NCBI GenBank assembly: GCA_009602725.1
Contig: WELB01000029.1
Span: 849,612-898,778 of the forward strand
Direction: 5' to 3'
Source: Spirogloea muscicola
Taxonomy: Eukaryota > Streptophyta > Zygnematophyceae > Spirogloeales > Spirogloeaceae
DNA: 49,167 nt
Shown in pieces: positions 18,201-30,000 of this stretch. The position numbers were made by a program, and so were the translations under genes. Positions within the stretch are counted from its first letter, which is position 1, and every line of letters begins with the position of its first letter. The notes beneath the pieces are model-generated. The model saw nothing but the letters and a program-made list of their open reading frames with translations, was not told the origin of the DNA and searched no databases.

Positions 18201-18666
18201 CGCTATGCATTGAACACAGTACCTCCAGATTGCAAGATAAGTCACCAGCGTGATGACGTATGCCTGGAAGCCGTTGCACTGCGAAAGCAGCAGCAACAAC
18301 AAGAGGAGCCGATGCACGCTAGCCTCTCAGAGAGCCGCCAAACCGCCGAGTCAGGTCATCAAACCTACTTATTACTGCCAATCAGTAGCACTTACGTGCT
18401 GCTTTGGCTCTATGAGCACTTGGGTATAGTATTGAAGTCAGGGCTTTGAGCACCTTGTAGACGGGCCGGTTGCCAGCAGGCGAGACCGGGCCGACCCACT
18501 CCTTGGCCGGGATGACGAGCATGAGGAGGGCCTCGAATGCGGCGAAGGCGAGGATGAGGGCCCACGCCGTGGCGCCGGGCACCGGCCAGGCACCGCGCAC
18601 GGCGGGCCAGCCCCCGTCGCGGCACAGCGCCGCGAAGGCCGCCGCGGAGCCGCCCAGTTTGGCCAT
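15274..18666 (-). CDS. 7-dehydrocholesterol reductase, DHCR7/DWF5 type (12 exons, 400 aa)
   Basis: NADPH-dependent sterol delta-7 reductase of the ER, late in sterol synthesis (family knowledge: ERG4/ERG24 family). Exons, 5' to 3': 18666-18454, 18278-18223, 18093-17991, 17813-17748, 17650-17537, 17240-17114, 16853-16753, 16393-16268, 16069-16005, 15835-15754, 15603-15521, 15340-15274; phases close to 401 codons. Conserved runs in order: GPVSPAGNRPVYKCNGFQAY, GIFNPSVVYDHLGEIISAL, GMELYPRIGKWFDIKTFTNC, FGMMSWAVLAITYAIKQYE, ESGYWNTMDIMHDRAGYYL, SGETKTSLLLTSGWWGLSRH, and the C-terminal YGKYWLMYCKRVPYKIIPGL. GETKTSLLLTSGW with YEMTG favours delta-7 reductase over the related C-14 reductase FACKEL. 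Slightly shorter than plant DWF5 (~430). The intron 17814-17990 uses a GC donor (AAG/gccagt), required for the in-frame K-G junction. Confidence 0.95.
17400..17432. repeat. CCCTAAA telomere-type repeat in DHCR7 intron 5
   Basis: Reads as ctaaaccctg, aaccctaaac, cctagaccct, ag: four or five near-units of CCCTAAA on the + strand (TTTAGGG on the strand of the gene). It lies within the 17241-17536 intron. Confidence 0.85.
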
Positions 18667-18786
18667 GACGAACCACCTGCGCGGCCCCAGCCGCGCTTGT
18701 TGCGCTCAGCACGGCTCACAGTCCGCTGCCCTCTTGCGCGCCCATGCTCGCGGCCGTCGTAGCAGCGACGGCAGCTGCGGGCTATG

Positions 18787-18787
<1 letters not shown>

Positions 18788-18835
<48 letters not shown>

Positions 18836-18836
18836 A
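18788..18836. repeat. GGC trinucleotide run
   Basis: About 16 uninterrupted GGC triplets, about 120 nt upstream of the DHCR7 start codon. G-rich strand is +. A poly-Gly open frame through it is most likely spurious. Confidence 0.95.
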
Positions 18837-19359
18837 TCGCCGCGGCCGCGGCGTGCGCCGCGAGCGCCGCTACGGGGCGCGGCGCCTGCGCCGGGGGCTG
18901 GGGGGGGCAGGGTTACGGACGAACTCTCAGGTTTACTAAATATGCGTTATCTTTCACTTATCCTTGATCGGCCTTAACTTGCCCTGGTTATTGCCACGTC
19001 AGAAAAGTTCTTAGCCTGCCGGAAGGGCCCCGCGGGCCACGTTACAGCCTCCCTGCCGCGTGTCACGTTCGGCCTAGTCAGCAGCCACGTCAGCCGCGGG
19101 CGAGGGGCCACCCTGGCCTCGGGCCGTTCGGCTGACGACTTTGGGGGGCCGCGCATTTGTCGGGGAGAGGTAGTAAAGAGGTAGTAAAGTAATGTACTTG
19201 CTTCCTGCGCATAACATCCGCGGACGACGGCAGACACCGCGTTCCTTTGCTGCCGCCCAGGAGCCTATGGACGGACGGACGGACGCTGAGCTGGCCATTT
19301 CGTGGCAAGTCCGGCTGAGCTGGCCGGCTTCGTCTGGTTGTCGCCGTTCGAGGTAAGGT

Positions 19360-19432
19360 CCCTTGCCTTGCCCTGTCTTACCTTGCCTTACCCTGCTTTG
19401 CCTGGGCCTTGCCTTGCCTTGCCGTGCCTTCG
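19360..19432. repeat. Degenerate CCTTGC/CCTTACC array
   Basis: Roughly a dozen imperfect 5-6-nt units of the type ccttg, ccctg, cctta in tandem. It forces low-complexity open frames on both strands that I do not call as genes. Confidence 0.85.
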
Positions 19433-21060
19433 CCTCCGCTGCCTCGTCGCCGAGCCCGCCCTTGCCCGTTCTGCAGCCCGCACACGATCCCACGTGGTAT
19501 TGACGATGTCCAGCCGCCGGCTTCCAAGCGCCCTCACTGTCAGCCACGACTCGGATCGCCAACGTGTGCGAGCAGGCCGCCAAGCAATACGTGCTTTCAC
19601 AGTATTACATTTGGGAAACCAGCCCGTGCAATCTCGTCCGGATCTCAGTGCTTGGACAAAGTCTATGCGGATGATTTGAGACCCGAGTTATAAAACGTCC
19701 TGCTCCGGTCACCGTTAGGTAGGATAATATGAGAAAGTGTAATTACCAGGTTCAATTGATTTGCATCTACAATAACGTAACTTCTCCCAGCTGATATTGC
19801 TGAAGCTTATGTAGCAATGCAGATACTTGTCACAATGCCATTTCCATCCCAAATGAGCAATTTCCAAGCAGAGTTTATCACATGATGGTACTCTTGTTGT
19901 AGGCCATCAAATCTGCACCTCCTCTGTCTGCTAGCATGTAAAGAGTGACTGGCAATTTTCATTCAACGGTCCCAAACTTGAAGTGCAGCCTTCTTGAAAG
20001 GACTGAAGGTAAAATAACGTCAAATCACTGGAGCTTCAACTCCAAGGCCTACTGCACTGATGCAGTGAAAGTGAGGCATCAAGCTGACCTTCAAGCAATC
20101 GCTCTTCCTATGCACAAGGGTTTGCACCTGGACAAGGACATGTATGTGGATTAGATGCCAACTGCAAGACGTCAAAGAAGCTAGTGCTACCTGCATGACT
20201 ATGTATGCAACTCAAGCAAGGGCACTGCTGCCTTTAACGGGCTTGTTGCTCAAACTTGGTTCAGGTCATCAGTAATCCATTCTTGGGTTTCTAATGACCT
20301 TGTCTTGCAACAACCTTATTGTACCACCTGCTTTAAAGCTTTGCCCGATCAGTCTTACCGGGAAATCAAAGCTTCTGAAACAGTGGCATTGACAATGGCA
20401 TGATAGAGGATGGCTGACATGTGTATTCAAATGATCATTCTATCCTATCAGGGTCAGGTCTGGCAGGCCATACCGCTGCACATGAGCCAGTTGAGATGTG
20501 AAATGGGGCCAATAGCTGTAGCCGGATGCAACACCTCTCCCATCCACTCTCTTGCCATCCCTTGCTGCATCCCTTATGAAGCTGAATGATCAGCCTTATA
20601 AGCCCAAAAGTGCAACCGCCTGAGTAAGACACTTACATGATGAGTGAGGCGCTACATTCACAGGGGCTGAATAGTGTTTCACTCATACCTGTACATTTTT
20701 TTCCTATCAATCACGTATATCAGAGGAGGTAGACTTCGCATTCTGCAAGTACAAAGCTGTACGTCCAAGCAGCTCATTTGACCAACAAGTCACACAGTAG
20801 TCTAACTAGGGGGGTAGCCCAAGTGCTGCACCTACACTGCTCCACTATGGCCTTGAGGACTTTCTCTTGTCAGGTGCCCAACTCAGTCATCATATGCCCT
20901 GCAGTGTACAGCAAAAGGAGCGCCAGGGGAACGGTCAACACCCCACCATAGTGGTCATCCCTTGAGATACCACAGAGATTCTAGAACCTTGCCAGACATT
21001 CTTGCCTAAAGACAAGCTTTACACTCACTCAGAGCATTACAGCGCTGAGAAAGGTTGTCA

Positions 21061-24000
21061 TTACAGCTTGCCATCCTTCTCGTGTTTGTCAGAGGTTGTT
21101 GCTTTAGGTCCAAGTCTTCCAACAGCCCGGAAGTAGTCCTCAATATTGGGTGGTGGCTTTAAGGAAACCCTACGAGGAGCCTTCTTCAAATCTGTAAACT
21201 GCTCAGACAATGCAGTAGTCTCATCTCGAGGTGTTTGCAATGGTTCCTCCTCCTGCAGGGCTCCCCTGTCAGCCACCTGTACTCCTTCCTCTCTCCTCTC
21301 CTCGATGTCCTGCTCGGGCGTTCCCTTCTCCAGATTTTCTGAGATGTTAAGCACTGCCCGATTCCTCTCATCTGCTGCTTCCTGCTCAAGCCTCTCCTTC
21401 TCTGCTGTTTCCGCATCTGCCCTTTTCTCCTCTTCCTTGGCTCTCTGCTCGAGCTGCTTCTTCTCCAGTTCAGCTGCCGCCTTTTCTGCCTCCATCTTCT
21501 CCTGCTCGAGCAACTCCTTCTCCAACTTTGCCGCCTCCAATTTCGCAGTTCTCCTTTCCTCCTCAACTTTCTGCTCAAGCCTCCACTTCTCCAGTTCTGC
21601 AGCTTCCCTTTCTGCGCTTCTCCTCTCTTTCTCCGCTTCCTGCTGAAGCCGTTTCGCCTCCAGTTCTGACGCCTCCGCTTCTGCCCTCAGCTTCTCCTCG
21701 GCTTCCTGCTTGCGCAGCTTCTCCAGCTCTGCCGCCTCCAGTTCCGCTCTTCGCAACTCATCAGCTTCCTGCTCGAGCCTCCTCCTCTCCTCTTCTGCAG
21801 CCTCTAGTGCCGCCTGCCTTCTCTTTCTCTCGGCTTCTTGCTCAAGCCGCTCCTTCTCGAGCTCTGCCGCCTCCAGCGCTCTCCTTCTCATCTCCTTGTC
21901 AGCCTCCTCTTCCAACCGCTTCTTCTCCAGCTCCACAGCCTCTGCTTCTGCCCTTCTCCTCTCCTCATCGGCCTCCTGCTCGACCCTCCTCTTCTCCAGC
22001 TCCACGGCCTCTGCTTCTGCCCTTCGCCTCTCCTCATTGGCTTCCTGCTCGAGCCTCCTCTTCTCCAAGGCTGCTGCCTCCGCTTCTGCTGCCAACTTTC
22101 CCTTGGCCTCGGCCTCCTGCTCCTGCAGCTTCTTCTCCAGCTCTGCCGCCTCCTTCTTTGCCCTTCTCTCCTCCTCCTCAGAAGCTTGCCGGAGCCGCTC
22201 TCTCTCCACCTCTGCTGCCTCCTCCTCTGCCAGTTTCCTCTCGTGGTCAGCCTCCAGTTTCAGCCGCTTCCTCTCCAGCTCCGCTGCCTCCCTCTCTACC
22301 CTTATCCTTGCTTCCGCAGCCTCCTGCTGGAGCCGCTTCTTCTCCAGCTCTGCCGCCTCCCTTTCTGTCTTTCGCCTCTCCTCCTCAGCCTCCTGCTCGA
22401 GCCGCTTCCTCTCCAATTCGGCCGCCTCCCGTTCTGTCTTGCTCCTCTCCTCCTCGGCCTCCTGCTCGAGCCGCTTCTTCTCCAGTTCTGCCGCCTCCCT
22501 TTCTGTCTTCCTCCTTTCCTCCTCAACCTCCTGCTCGAGCCGCTTCTTCTCCAGTTCTGCCGCCTCCCTTTCTGTCTTTCTCCCTACCTCCTCAGCCTCC
22601 TGCTCGAGCTTCCTCTTCTGCTCAAGGTCTGCCGCCTCCATCTTTGCCTTGTTTCTCTCCTCCTCAAGTTCCTGCTCAAGCCTCTTGCTTTCCAGCTCCT
22701 TTGCCTCCCTCTCTGACCTCAATTTTTCGTCCTCCTGCTTGAGCCGCTTCATCTCCATTTGCGCTGCCTCCCTTTCTCCATTCTGCGCTTCCTCTTTGAC
22801 TGCCAGCTCGAGCTTCTTCTTCTCCATTTCAGCCATCTCCTTTTTACTCCTCTTTTCCTCAGCTTGCTGCTCAAGCCTCTTCTTCTCCAGTTCTGCAGAC
22901 TCCTTCTCTTTGGTCTTTCTTTCCTTCTCAGCTTCCTGCTCGAGCCTCTTCTTCTCAGCTTCTGCCATCTTCGTGTTCTCCTCAATGGCTCTTTTGAAGA
23001 GAGTAATGAAGTTGAACAATATCAACACCACTGCAAATAGACACCAACATAAGTGACGGTCACCTTGAAAGCCAACTTGAGGATAATGCGAGTGCCCCTG
23101 CTAGTCTCATACCATCTACCACCACATTAGAGTCACAATGAAAACCTGCAATCTATCTGCAAGTATGGATGGTCTGGCCAGAATAGGCCTATCATGGACT
23201 CTATCATGGACCTGCCATATTATTAACCTGTACTGCCCTTTCTTAGTGGCACACTCCCTCACCTTGTTCGAATGGGCATCGAGCTGGATCTTCACCAAAA
23301 TACTGTGCCAGCATGTCTGCAGCTCTACTCTGTAGACCAGGAACGCAGATCGACTCCCATATCAGTGTACCCACCCCTCGAGAAGATGCAACATCACATA
23401 AACACCAAGGCATACTTGCTTGGACGAATGAAGATGCAATACGATGCATAGGTCTCCATGTAACTCAGGTCGCCCAATATGACTTTTAATAAAGCACTCC
23501 CTCACGGTCAAATACTGTGTCACACTCACAAGTTTTTAGAATGAAAGCAACACTTCATTGGCATATGGCCACAGGCAAAGTGCCTTTGACAAAGAGTTAC
23601 ACACCACTTCTGTGTACAGCGATGTCACCGTCCGGACCTCTGCCTCAGCCTGCTCCAGGAATCCGCTCAGAGTCTGCATCACCAACGAAGGAAGATGACA
23701 CAATAATATGAGGTGTCTCTTCTACCTACATGCTACTGGCTACCTACGTGCTATTTGATGCTACGTACCCTTAGTTGATGCTACAAGCTTGATGATTGAG
23801 CAATATGTAACAGCACCAATACGATACCTCCAATGGAGAATAGAGTGGTAGGAAAAGTCTCTGCTGGCTTATGTACGCAAGTGAATACAGCGAGCATGAC
23901 AATCCTGCTGCACGAGTACTTTACGAAGAGAATAGTATACCTGTCGGAAGCCAACTGAGACAGGACCATCTCCTTCTGACGCTGTCAACTCTTGCTCAAC

Positions 24001-27000
24001 CTTCTCCAAGCCCTTGCTGATAGCTTGCATCTCTTCAGCCAGTGACTTCAATTGTACCTATTGCATATCACAGATGGAGGAGCATGGAATGAGAACAGCC
24101 CTCTGGTGGGAAAGGCAGTGTCGGCCAAATAGCACATTTCAGACCAAAGTGACACTGCAGTTTGATATTCCTTAGGACCTCCCCTTCAAAGGCTTGGCCA
24201 TCCTATTTCTTGGCCAAGGCACCTGAGGATTGATTACCTTCGCAGCATCACCGACATGTGGCATCTCCTTCCAGAAATCCATCAGTTCTGGCAACTTCTC
24301 AGAGAGTACCTGCAAACATTATGCACAAGCTCAAGAGTTGTCAATACATTGCCAAAGCTGAAGTGACGCCTGCTAGCCGAGCAACCATGCCCTGGAAGAT
24401 ATATGCCAGTAATTGACCAGGTCATAAGGAAGGCACAAAACCGACAGCTTAGACCCAAGCACTCCTCCGCCACATAAGGCCATGCAGCACAAACGCGTAC
24501 TCAAATTCAATTTTTACTTGAACTATGTATACATCATTGTGGTGGGTCCTCGCATGTCAAGTGGTTGAGTAAATGGGAGCGGCATCCCTACCTTGCACAA
24601 GTAGTGCATGAGGGTCATCTTGTTGCCCCTTGCACGTGTATCGGTGAGCTTGAGTAGACTGTCCAATTTAAAGCCAATGGCTTGACCTGAAATATGACCA
24701 GAGAGAAACTTAGCCATGCTGCCTGGTATGTCATCTTTCTGACGTGCAAGCCAAGCCTGGATAATCAGTGGCTGACTCTTCGTGAGTAGACAGAGAGAAG
24801 TACATTAACAGCCTTATCAGCTGGCACTGACCTCTTGTTGTACCCTGATTCAGCGCATTGCCAAGGGACAGTATTGTCTGCATAATACGCCTCAATGCCC
24901 CTGATTCCCTGACCTGCATCATGAATGCAAAGCCTCAGAGCTGACAGACCCGTATGATCAGAAGATCTCTGACAGGAGTGCGTGTTACATATTATGCACC
25001 TCTCGCGAAGCATTCCTGACAAGCTCCAGGTTCGCCCTCAGATCTGCAACCTGCAACAGCGACAGCGAATACTGCTCTCAGCACTCATGTCAGCTCCCAT
25101 ACTCTGCTATTTCAACACACACAGAGACACAGAGAGAGAGGGAGGGAGGGAGGGAGGGAGAGAAAGAAAGAGTGAGAGAGAAGGAAGCACAGCAGGAAGC
25201 CAGCTCTGTCCTCCATGACAAGCAACAGGGACAAGCCTACCAAGCCTCCAGCACACAGCACCTGCACTTTGAATTGCAACTTGAAGGAAAACACTTTGAG
25301 CTTTGCCTCCATCCGAGGTACTCGCATCATCTCCATGAAGAAAAGCTCACATTTGCCCAATTGCGTTATGTCGCCAGTGAAAGCCTGATATTGTCAGGGT
25401 CAGCATGAGTCCTCTGACATGGCCAGTGCAGCATATGCAGAGTGAAAAGCTCTTGACAAATGTCAAGGATGGGGGAATGATCATTGAGCAACGCAACTGA
25501 GGACCAATGACGTATGACTCTGACCAGGACGACTATCTCTCACCCTCAGCTTATCCATCTCATCCTTGGTTGGGCAGAACTTGAGAAGATTTTCCACCTG
25601 ATCAACATCCAGCACTGCGGAATCGAGTGCGAGCACACCTTTCTGCCCATCCAATCAAGATCAGGAGATGAATGCATATTTGTGCTGAGCGAACATGCTC
25701 AAAAATCAACTGAGAGAATTACTGATGGCCACAAGCACCGGGAACAAGAAGAGGTGCAAGAAGGCATCTTCGGAACAACAGACTGATAAGCTGGCCAAAG
25801 ATCCACTAAAGAGCCCAATCTGCTAAGTCTGCTAGATAATTTCAGATTGCCCATTCCTGGTCCGTTGTCCTAGGCCTGCCCAAGAGTCCATCCATAGCAT
25901 ACTGCTATGGACCAATCATTGTCAGCAATAGGTGTCCACTTCATTCTCGATGCAGCATGGGCTGCTCAGCATGAGCTCGAGGCAGAACTCACAAACATGT
26001 CTGGCAAGGGCATCTTCACTTTGCTTAACATGATTGCACAATTGTTGGCCCTTCTCAAATCCATCTGCAAAACTCTAGCTTGTGCAAGTCAGCACTTGCA
26101 AAGTGCTGACTTGCCAGGGTGTGATTGTTATCTCGTCTAGACTGACCACTCCATATGTCTGCCATGCTTTAGAATGAAGCAACCACAACATAGAGCCGTC
26201 AATGTACTGATCGGGAATGTACCAGGTGTATCTTCTCAGGCTTTCCTCCAAGTTTAGTAGCCTTGGCCTTGTCAGAATCTGCACTTCTGGACTTGGCTGG
26301 AGTAGCAGTAGAAAAGAGCGCTTCCAGCTCCGTGATGTCAAATGTAGGCTCCCTGACAGGCCAGACAATCAGTAGTCCAATGATGTGTCATAGCGGAGCA
26401 GGATGTCAAGACCACTGCCAGCAGATCGTCGCTGTCATGAAGTAATTCATGATCATGCACAAAGATGGTGCAGTAAGGAAAAGTACGGCTGTGCATTAAC
26501 CTCCCCCATGCATAGCAGGAAAGCCTATGACATTAGTGTCTACCCTTCCAGACAGTTCTAACGAGGCCCTGGCATTGAGAAACCCCTGCAAAGTGTAGCA
26601 TACCAATAACTCAAGGCTGTCAGGATAAACAGCACACCTGGCCTCTTCATTCTCCTTCTGAGGTTCAGACCAGAGGCTGCCTTCGACGGCTCGCGTGACC
26701 TTCACCCAGTGGAGGGGCCTCAGTGCAGCCTTCTTCGGGACTGGTGGAGGGGGAGGAGTGCCTGCAGCTGGACTGCCTCTTCCTCTTCCCAGTCCTGGTG
26801 GTGGCGGGGGTGGCGGGGGGGTTCCAGGTGTCAACCTCTTGCCTGGTGGCGGCGGAGGCGGTGGAGGGGGTCCTCCACGGCCTCGTCCACCTGGTGGTGG
26901 TGGTGGTGGCGGCGGAGGGGGCGGGTTTCCTTTACGCCCTCCAGGAGGTGGTGGCGGCGGAGGAGGGGGAGGGGGCCCTGCGTGTCCCCGCCTCGGAGGA

Positions 27001-30000
27001 GGAGGCGGGGGAGGCGGGGGAGGAGGAGGAGCTGCCCCGCCCCCGCTACTCCGCCTGGGTGGTGGGGGTGGAGAGGGAGGTGGAGGTGGCGGCACGGAGC
27101 CTGAGCTTGCTCGTCGTGGAGGGACTGGCGGTGGAGGTGGCGGAGGAGGAGGGGGTGCACCACCTTCCAACCGTGGGGCCTCTAGAGGGGGCTGTGGAGG
27201 AGGGGTTACAGAATCAGCTAACTGGGCTCGCCGAGGAGGGACGGGCGGTGGCGGAGGAGGCGGAGGGGGCTGCACTCCACCTGAGCGCCGAGGAGGAAGC
27301 GGGGGTGGAGGAGGGGGAGGTGGCGGGCCTCCTGCTGATCTACGGGGAGGCACTGGTGGTGGGGGCGGCGGAGGTGGGGGGCCTCCTTCTAACCTACGAC
27401 ATGGAACTGGGGGCGGAGGTGGTGGTGGAGGGATGGACCCTGCTGACCTACAGGAAGGGGCAAGCGGAGGCGGAGGTGAGAGCGGCTGCAGGACCTCTTC
27501 TATGCGATGCGGAGGGATGGGGTAAGGAGGAGGGGGAGGCGGGGGGATGATGCGGCGTGGTGGCTTAGGGGGTGGTGGGGGCGGAGGGGGTGGAGGCCTG
27601 CCAGTAACTGCCGGCGGCAAGGAGAGAGGAGGAGCGAGCCCGTCACTGCCATCAGCACATGCTGTAAGGGGGAGCTCAACAATGGAGGGATTGGCCTCGT
27701 CAACCCGAGGCGCAAGTGGAGGAGTAGGAGGAGGGGTGATCGTGCCAATCGACGACTCTGGCTCGGATTCTGTCTCCCAGTCGGAGCTGCCGTTTGCCAA
27801 CTTCCGGGCCTTCGCCTGCTGCTGGTGCTGCAACTGCTTTGGCGCCTCTCCATTCTCCAAGCTCTGGCTTGCATACTCATCGTCGTCGTCGCCAAGAGTG
27901 GAGGACGAGAGAGTCCGCTTATGCAAGGTCGACTGCTGCCTGTCAGCAAGAACCTTGTCCCAACTCGTCGCAAGACCGTTCTGAGCCGTGATGTGCCTCA
28001 GCAACTGCATCGCAGCTTCTGAGTCCATCCCTGTGTTCTCGCCCCATGTGGCCCCACTGAAGAGCTCCTGCAGCTTGGAAAAGGCCTCGACAGGAAGCCC
28101 GCCTTTCTCATCCCCCTTTCCATTGGGAAGTGCAACAGCTGGAACTTCTGGGGCAGGTGGCAAAACATCGAGCTCTCCAAAGAGAACCTGCACGAGGGAC
28201 GATGCCGCTCAAGCTTGTCAAGCGATGGCCTGCTCTCTTACGGGTATGACTGATAACCTTCGCAACTGATGACCTCTCCCTCGACGACAAGAAACGACAT
28301 GATGCCAGGCTGCCTAAAAGGCACTCCAGTAACATCACTGCTGAGTGGCTGGCCAATGTGTACTAAGTACTGTCCCAAAAGAACGTGAAGAGTCTGGTAC
28401 GTCCAAACCCGGGGTTATGAGATATCCTGCTCATGCAATGAACAAAAATACAGGCATAATGTCGTAAAGCAGAAACCTCAGAGCGGAAGTCCTTGGTGAA
28501 GCGCTCTTTTGCCCCCCACAGCACGTCGATGTCATCCCTTGAGAGCATCAGCATGTTCGACCGCAAGAACGCGGTGTTGAACATGACTCTGAACATCATG
28601 GTCTCTCGCCGCGACTCCAATTCCAAATGGATGACCTCCACAACCACGTCTCCTTGCACTGCACATTGGATGTCCATCTTCACTACCTCGCAATCGACCT
28701 GGAAGAGAGACATGGACTCAAAGGTTTCAATCGGTCACAATTGCTGTCATGCGAAGTCTGCTACAGCTCCTCCCGCTTTCTTGTCAGCAACGTGTCTGAG
28801 TTTGAAATCCACAATGATGTCTCTGCAAGCTTGCAGGGCAAGCTTAACAACGTGTAGGAAACTCTCAATATACCTGTCGGTAGTGCCTTGGGGATCTCCT
28901 CTTGGTGGTCGAGAACAAGAGTGTGGTACCCTGGTCAGGGAAATGGGGATCCCTTCCATAAACCCTGATCATTGGCCTGCAGCCGCTTCCTGAGTCAAAG
29001 CTGGGAACCGATCGAAGGATGAGGCAGTCCAGCGTCAGGGCCCTCTCTGGCGGAGGCCACTCCGCCATCATGTTATTTCTTCTAGTCACGTACTGCAGGT
29101 ACCTCACCTGCAAGCACAGACTAGCAAAGCTCTGATGTCGAGGCCAACCCGTAATCTTCAGAGGTTTCTGATGAAGTAGCTAGGACCACACCATTGAGCA
29201 ATTGGTGCCAAAGCCCAGTAGGTCGTGAAATGCGACATACACATCTTCTCTACGCCCTGACTCTTTTGCACTGAGTCAGGAGACAGGAGCAGACTAAAGT
29301 GGCGTCGTCCTGAGAGCGCTGCCAACAGCCACGTCACTGAAGGTGGTGAGGGCAAGTTCTCAGCCGGTCAAGACACGGCGAAGACATACCTGTGAGGGGA
29401 TTGGACTAAGAGGCGAGAGCAGTTGCAACAGGCCCTTAGGAGCCTCTCTCTGAATCATCTCCAATGTGCGGAGCTCTTCTCGATGATCCTTTTGGTAGAG
29501 AAGAATGGCAGTGAGGATGAACGCGAGTAGTGGCCAGCCGCCGCGCTCACAGTGCATCAGAAGCAAGTTCTGAGCTCCACCGTCCAGTTCGAGCCAGCTA
29601 TTGTAAGAGCGGAGGAGGTGATGGATCATGGCCATCGAGATGACGGGGCAGCCTTCAAACTGCCGGGGGTAGTCCATGACAATCATGTCCTGCCCTGCCA
29701 GCTGCTCACTCAGCTGGCTCCGCCTCTCCCCTTCCTGCACCACTGAATGAAAATTGGTCACCAGAGGTGGCTGACGCAAGTGCGACCCATCGCCAGCCTG
29801 AATTTGGCAGCTCAGAGGGGAGAGAGCAATGTCCCACCCGGAAATTGAAGACCAAGAATGCAGCCTCTGGCAGCTGCTCGTGTAGCTGCGTAGCGACATG
29901 GCGCACGTACACAGCGTAGGCGTCCTCCCGTAGAACCTCCGTGGAGAAGCACGAGTCAAAAACTGGGCAAGCGAGGACACAAGACGGCAATTGGCGAAAG

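Larger units (their letters stand above)
18667..21060. other. Gene-poor 2.4-kb stretch between DHCR7 5' end and formin 3' end
   Basis: Left end: DHCR7 promoter/leader with a GGC run and a CCTTGC-type array. Right end: 3' flank of the formin with TTACA (minus-strand TGTAA) motifs near 21020 and 21035. Short open frames around 19302-19700 (with a possible GT donor at 19351) did not resolve into a recognised protein. Nothing else is supported. Confidence 0.5.

Noticed and set aside
18744-18977. + open frame starting MLAAVVAATAAAGYD then poly-Gly
   Set aside because: Driven by the GGC run; no conserved sequence and no downstream exons.
19302-19700. Possible two-exon + gene (donor near 19351, acceptor near 19474)
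   Set aside because: Three frames were read through the second segment; none gave a recognisable or clearly conserved protein, and the intron is a low-complexity CCTTGC array.
21528-23056. Several long + frames rich in Ser/Pro/Leu
   Set aside because: Shadows of the Glu/Lys/Arg repeat tail of the formin on the opposite strand.
26695-27525. Long Gly-rich open frame on the + strand
   Set aside because: Exact antisense of the formin FH1 poly-Pro coding region; composition explains the absence of stops.
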